Below, in pieces: positions 63,543 through 64,000 of a stretch of 64,000 nucleotides of DNA. Made by a program: the position numbers and the translations under genes. The stretch covers positions 3,968,001 through 4,032,000 of the forward strand of contig OY970201.1 in the NCBI GenBank assembly GCA_963708245.1, given 5' to 3'. Source of the stretch: CAVYXK01 sp963708245. GTDB taxonomy: Bacteria > Pseudomonadota > Alphaproteobacteria > Acetobacterales > Acetobacteraceae. The notes below the pieces were generated by a model. That model ran no database searches, had not been told where the DNA came from, and saw only the letters and a list, made by a program, of their open reading frames with translations. Each line of letters starts with the position of its first letter. The first letter of the stretch is position 1.

Positions 63543-64000
63543 TCGCATCACGACTGCGCACCGCGCCAAGCTTGCCTACGTTTACGTTCGACAATCATCG
63601 CCGGGGCAAGTTCGCCATCATCAGGAAAGCACCGAGCTACAGTACCGGCTGGTTGAGCGTGCGGTTTTGTTCGGTTGGCCCCAAGAACGAGTTCACGTCA
63701 TCGACGATGATCTTGGTAAGTCGGGGGCCTACAGCCGTGATCGCCGCGGTTTTCAGACGTTGATCGCGGAGGTCGGGCTTGGCAAAGCCGGGCTCGTTAT
63801 GAGCCTGGACGCATCTCGGCTGGCACGCAACAACCGAGATTGGCACCAGCTTCTGGAATTGTGTTCACTGTTCGGGGTGCTGATCGCAGACGGCGAGCGC
63901 CTGTATGACCCTGCAGCCTATCACGACAGGCTGCTCCTGGGCTTGTCAGGGATCATGAGCGAGGCGGAGCTGCATCAGATCAAAATCCGCCTCCATCAAG
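63514..64000 (+). CDS. large serine recombinase, N-terminal part (cut by window edge)
   Basis: The frame is open from GTG 63514 to the end of the window (162 codons), so no stop is seen. It starts at GTG with AAGGAGGG six bases before it. The resolvase catalytic domain is clear: Ser nucleophile in AYVYVRQSSPGQVRHH, DDLGKSGAYSRDRRGFQTLI, and Arg residues in LVMSLDASRLARNNRDW. Such proteins excise or integrate elements; a long C-terminal recombinase region is expected beyond the edge. Confidence 0.85.
   Translation, partial: MSTTTSLSDDRITTAHRAKLAYVYVRQSSPGQVRHHQESTELQYRLVERAVLFGWPQERVHVIDDDLGKSGAYSRDRRGFQTLIAEVGLGKAGLVMSLDASRLARNNRDWHQLLELCSLFGVLIADGERLYDPAAYHDRLLLGLSGIMSEAELHQIKIRLHQ

Overview
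The window is GC-rich, densely packed alphaproteobacterial DNA. FNR/FixK-type anaeroboxes, a hydantoinase pair, DUF2934 proteins, a GAGRP-type phage protein and an IS5-family element with a 3-bp TAA target duplication together suggest Acetobacteraceae (Rhodospirillales) or a close relative. That assignment is an inference from gene content. No rRNA or complete tRNA is present.

Region 1 (1-5.6 kb): an epoxide hydrolase cut by the window edge, an NHL beta-propeller, a decayed STAS gene, a three-gene unit (ExeA-like ATPase with a frameshift, a secreted protein, a lipoprotein) and an LVIVD-repeat protein.

Region 2 (5.7-19 kb) looks like an oxygen-responsive stress regulon. Five near-perfect TTGA-N6-TCAA boxes lie 50-100 bp before groEL and a DUF2934 gene (divergent), a HlyD/MacA adaptor, hsp20, a second DUF2934 gene and a stand-alone FixJ-like receiver. 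An HPF-cold-shock fusion and an acyltransferase/acyl-ACP synthetase lie inside the block. Much of it is decaying: groEL has a frameshift plus a nonsense codon, macB carries an IS element, two frameshifts and an apparent internal deletion, and a NitT/TauT-type ABC transporter survives only as a permease-ATPase deletion fusion.

Region 3 (19-35 kb) is mostly intact housekeeping or accessory DNA: a deleted BBE-type oxidase, a GDSL hydrolase, a degP-response regulator-histidine kinase operon, DsbD, an O-antigen ligase-like protein, a YVTN propeller, a fatty-acid hydroxylase and hyuA/hyuB. A palindromic repeat sits in frame inside hyuA. This is followed by remnants of a DNA-binding protein and a ClC channel.

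Region 4 (35.9-45 kb) begins at a 39-bp tRNA-Cys 3' fragment, a probable attachment-site scar. It holds the most interesting system: a short Tat-signal-like peptide, a PqqD-like chaperone, an HprK-like kinase, a nucleotidyltransferase and four glycosyltransferases, two of them of Anp1 and Mnn1-like type. The peptide gene is preceded by five copies of TTGCGTGCAA. The group resembles the predicted but uncharacterised 'HPr-rel-A' system.

Region 5 (45-64 kb) is a mosaic of mobile DNA and lower-GC metabolic genes. It contains a tyrosine recombinase, gene fragments, and a cluster with a branched-chain-type binding protein, a PhyH dioxygenase, an alanine-racemase-fold protein lacking the usual catalytic tyrosine, a dialkylglycine-decarboxylase-like enzyme and an amidase. 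After that come a cupin, an HD hydrolase, a BrxA (BREX)-like fragment, a serine-hydrolase lipoprotein, an ABC permease fragment, a FecR-domain gene cut by an IS21 end, and a large serine recombinase running off the window.
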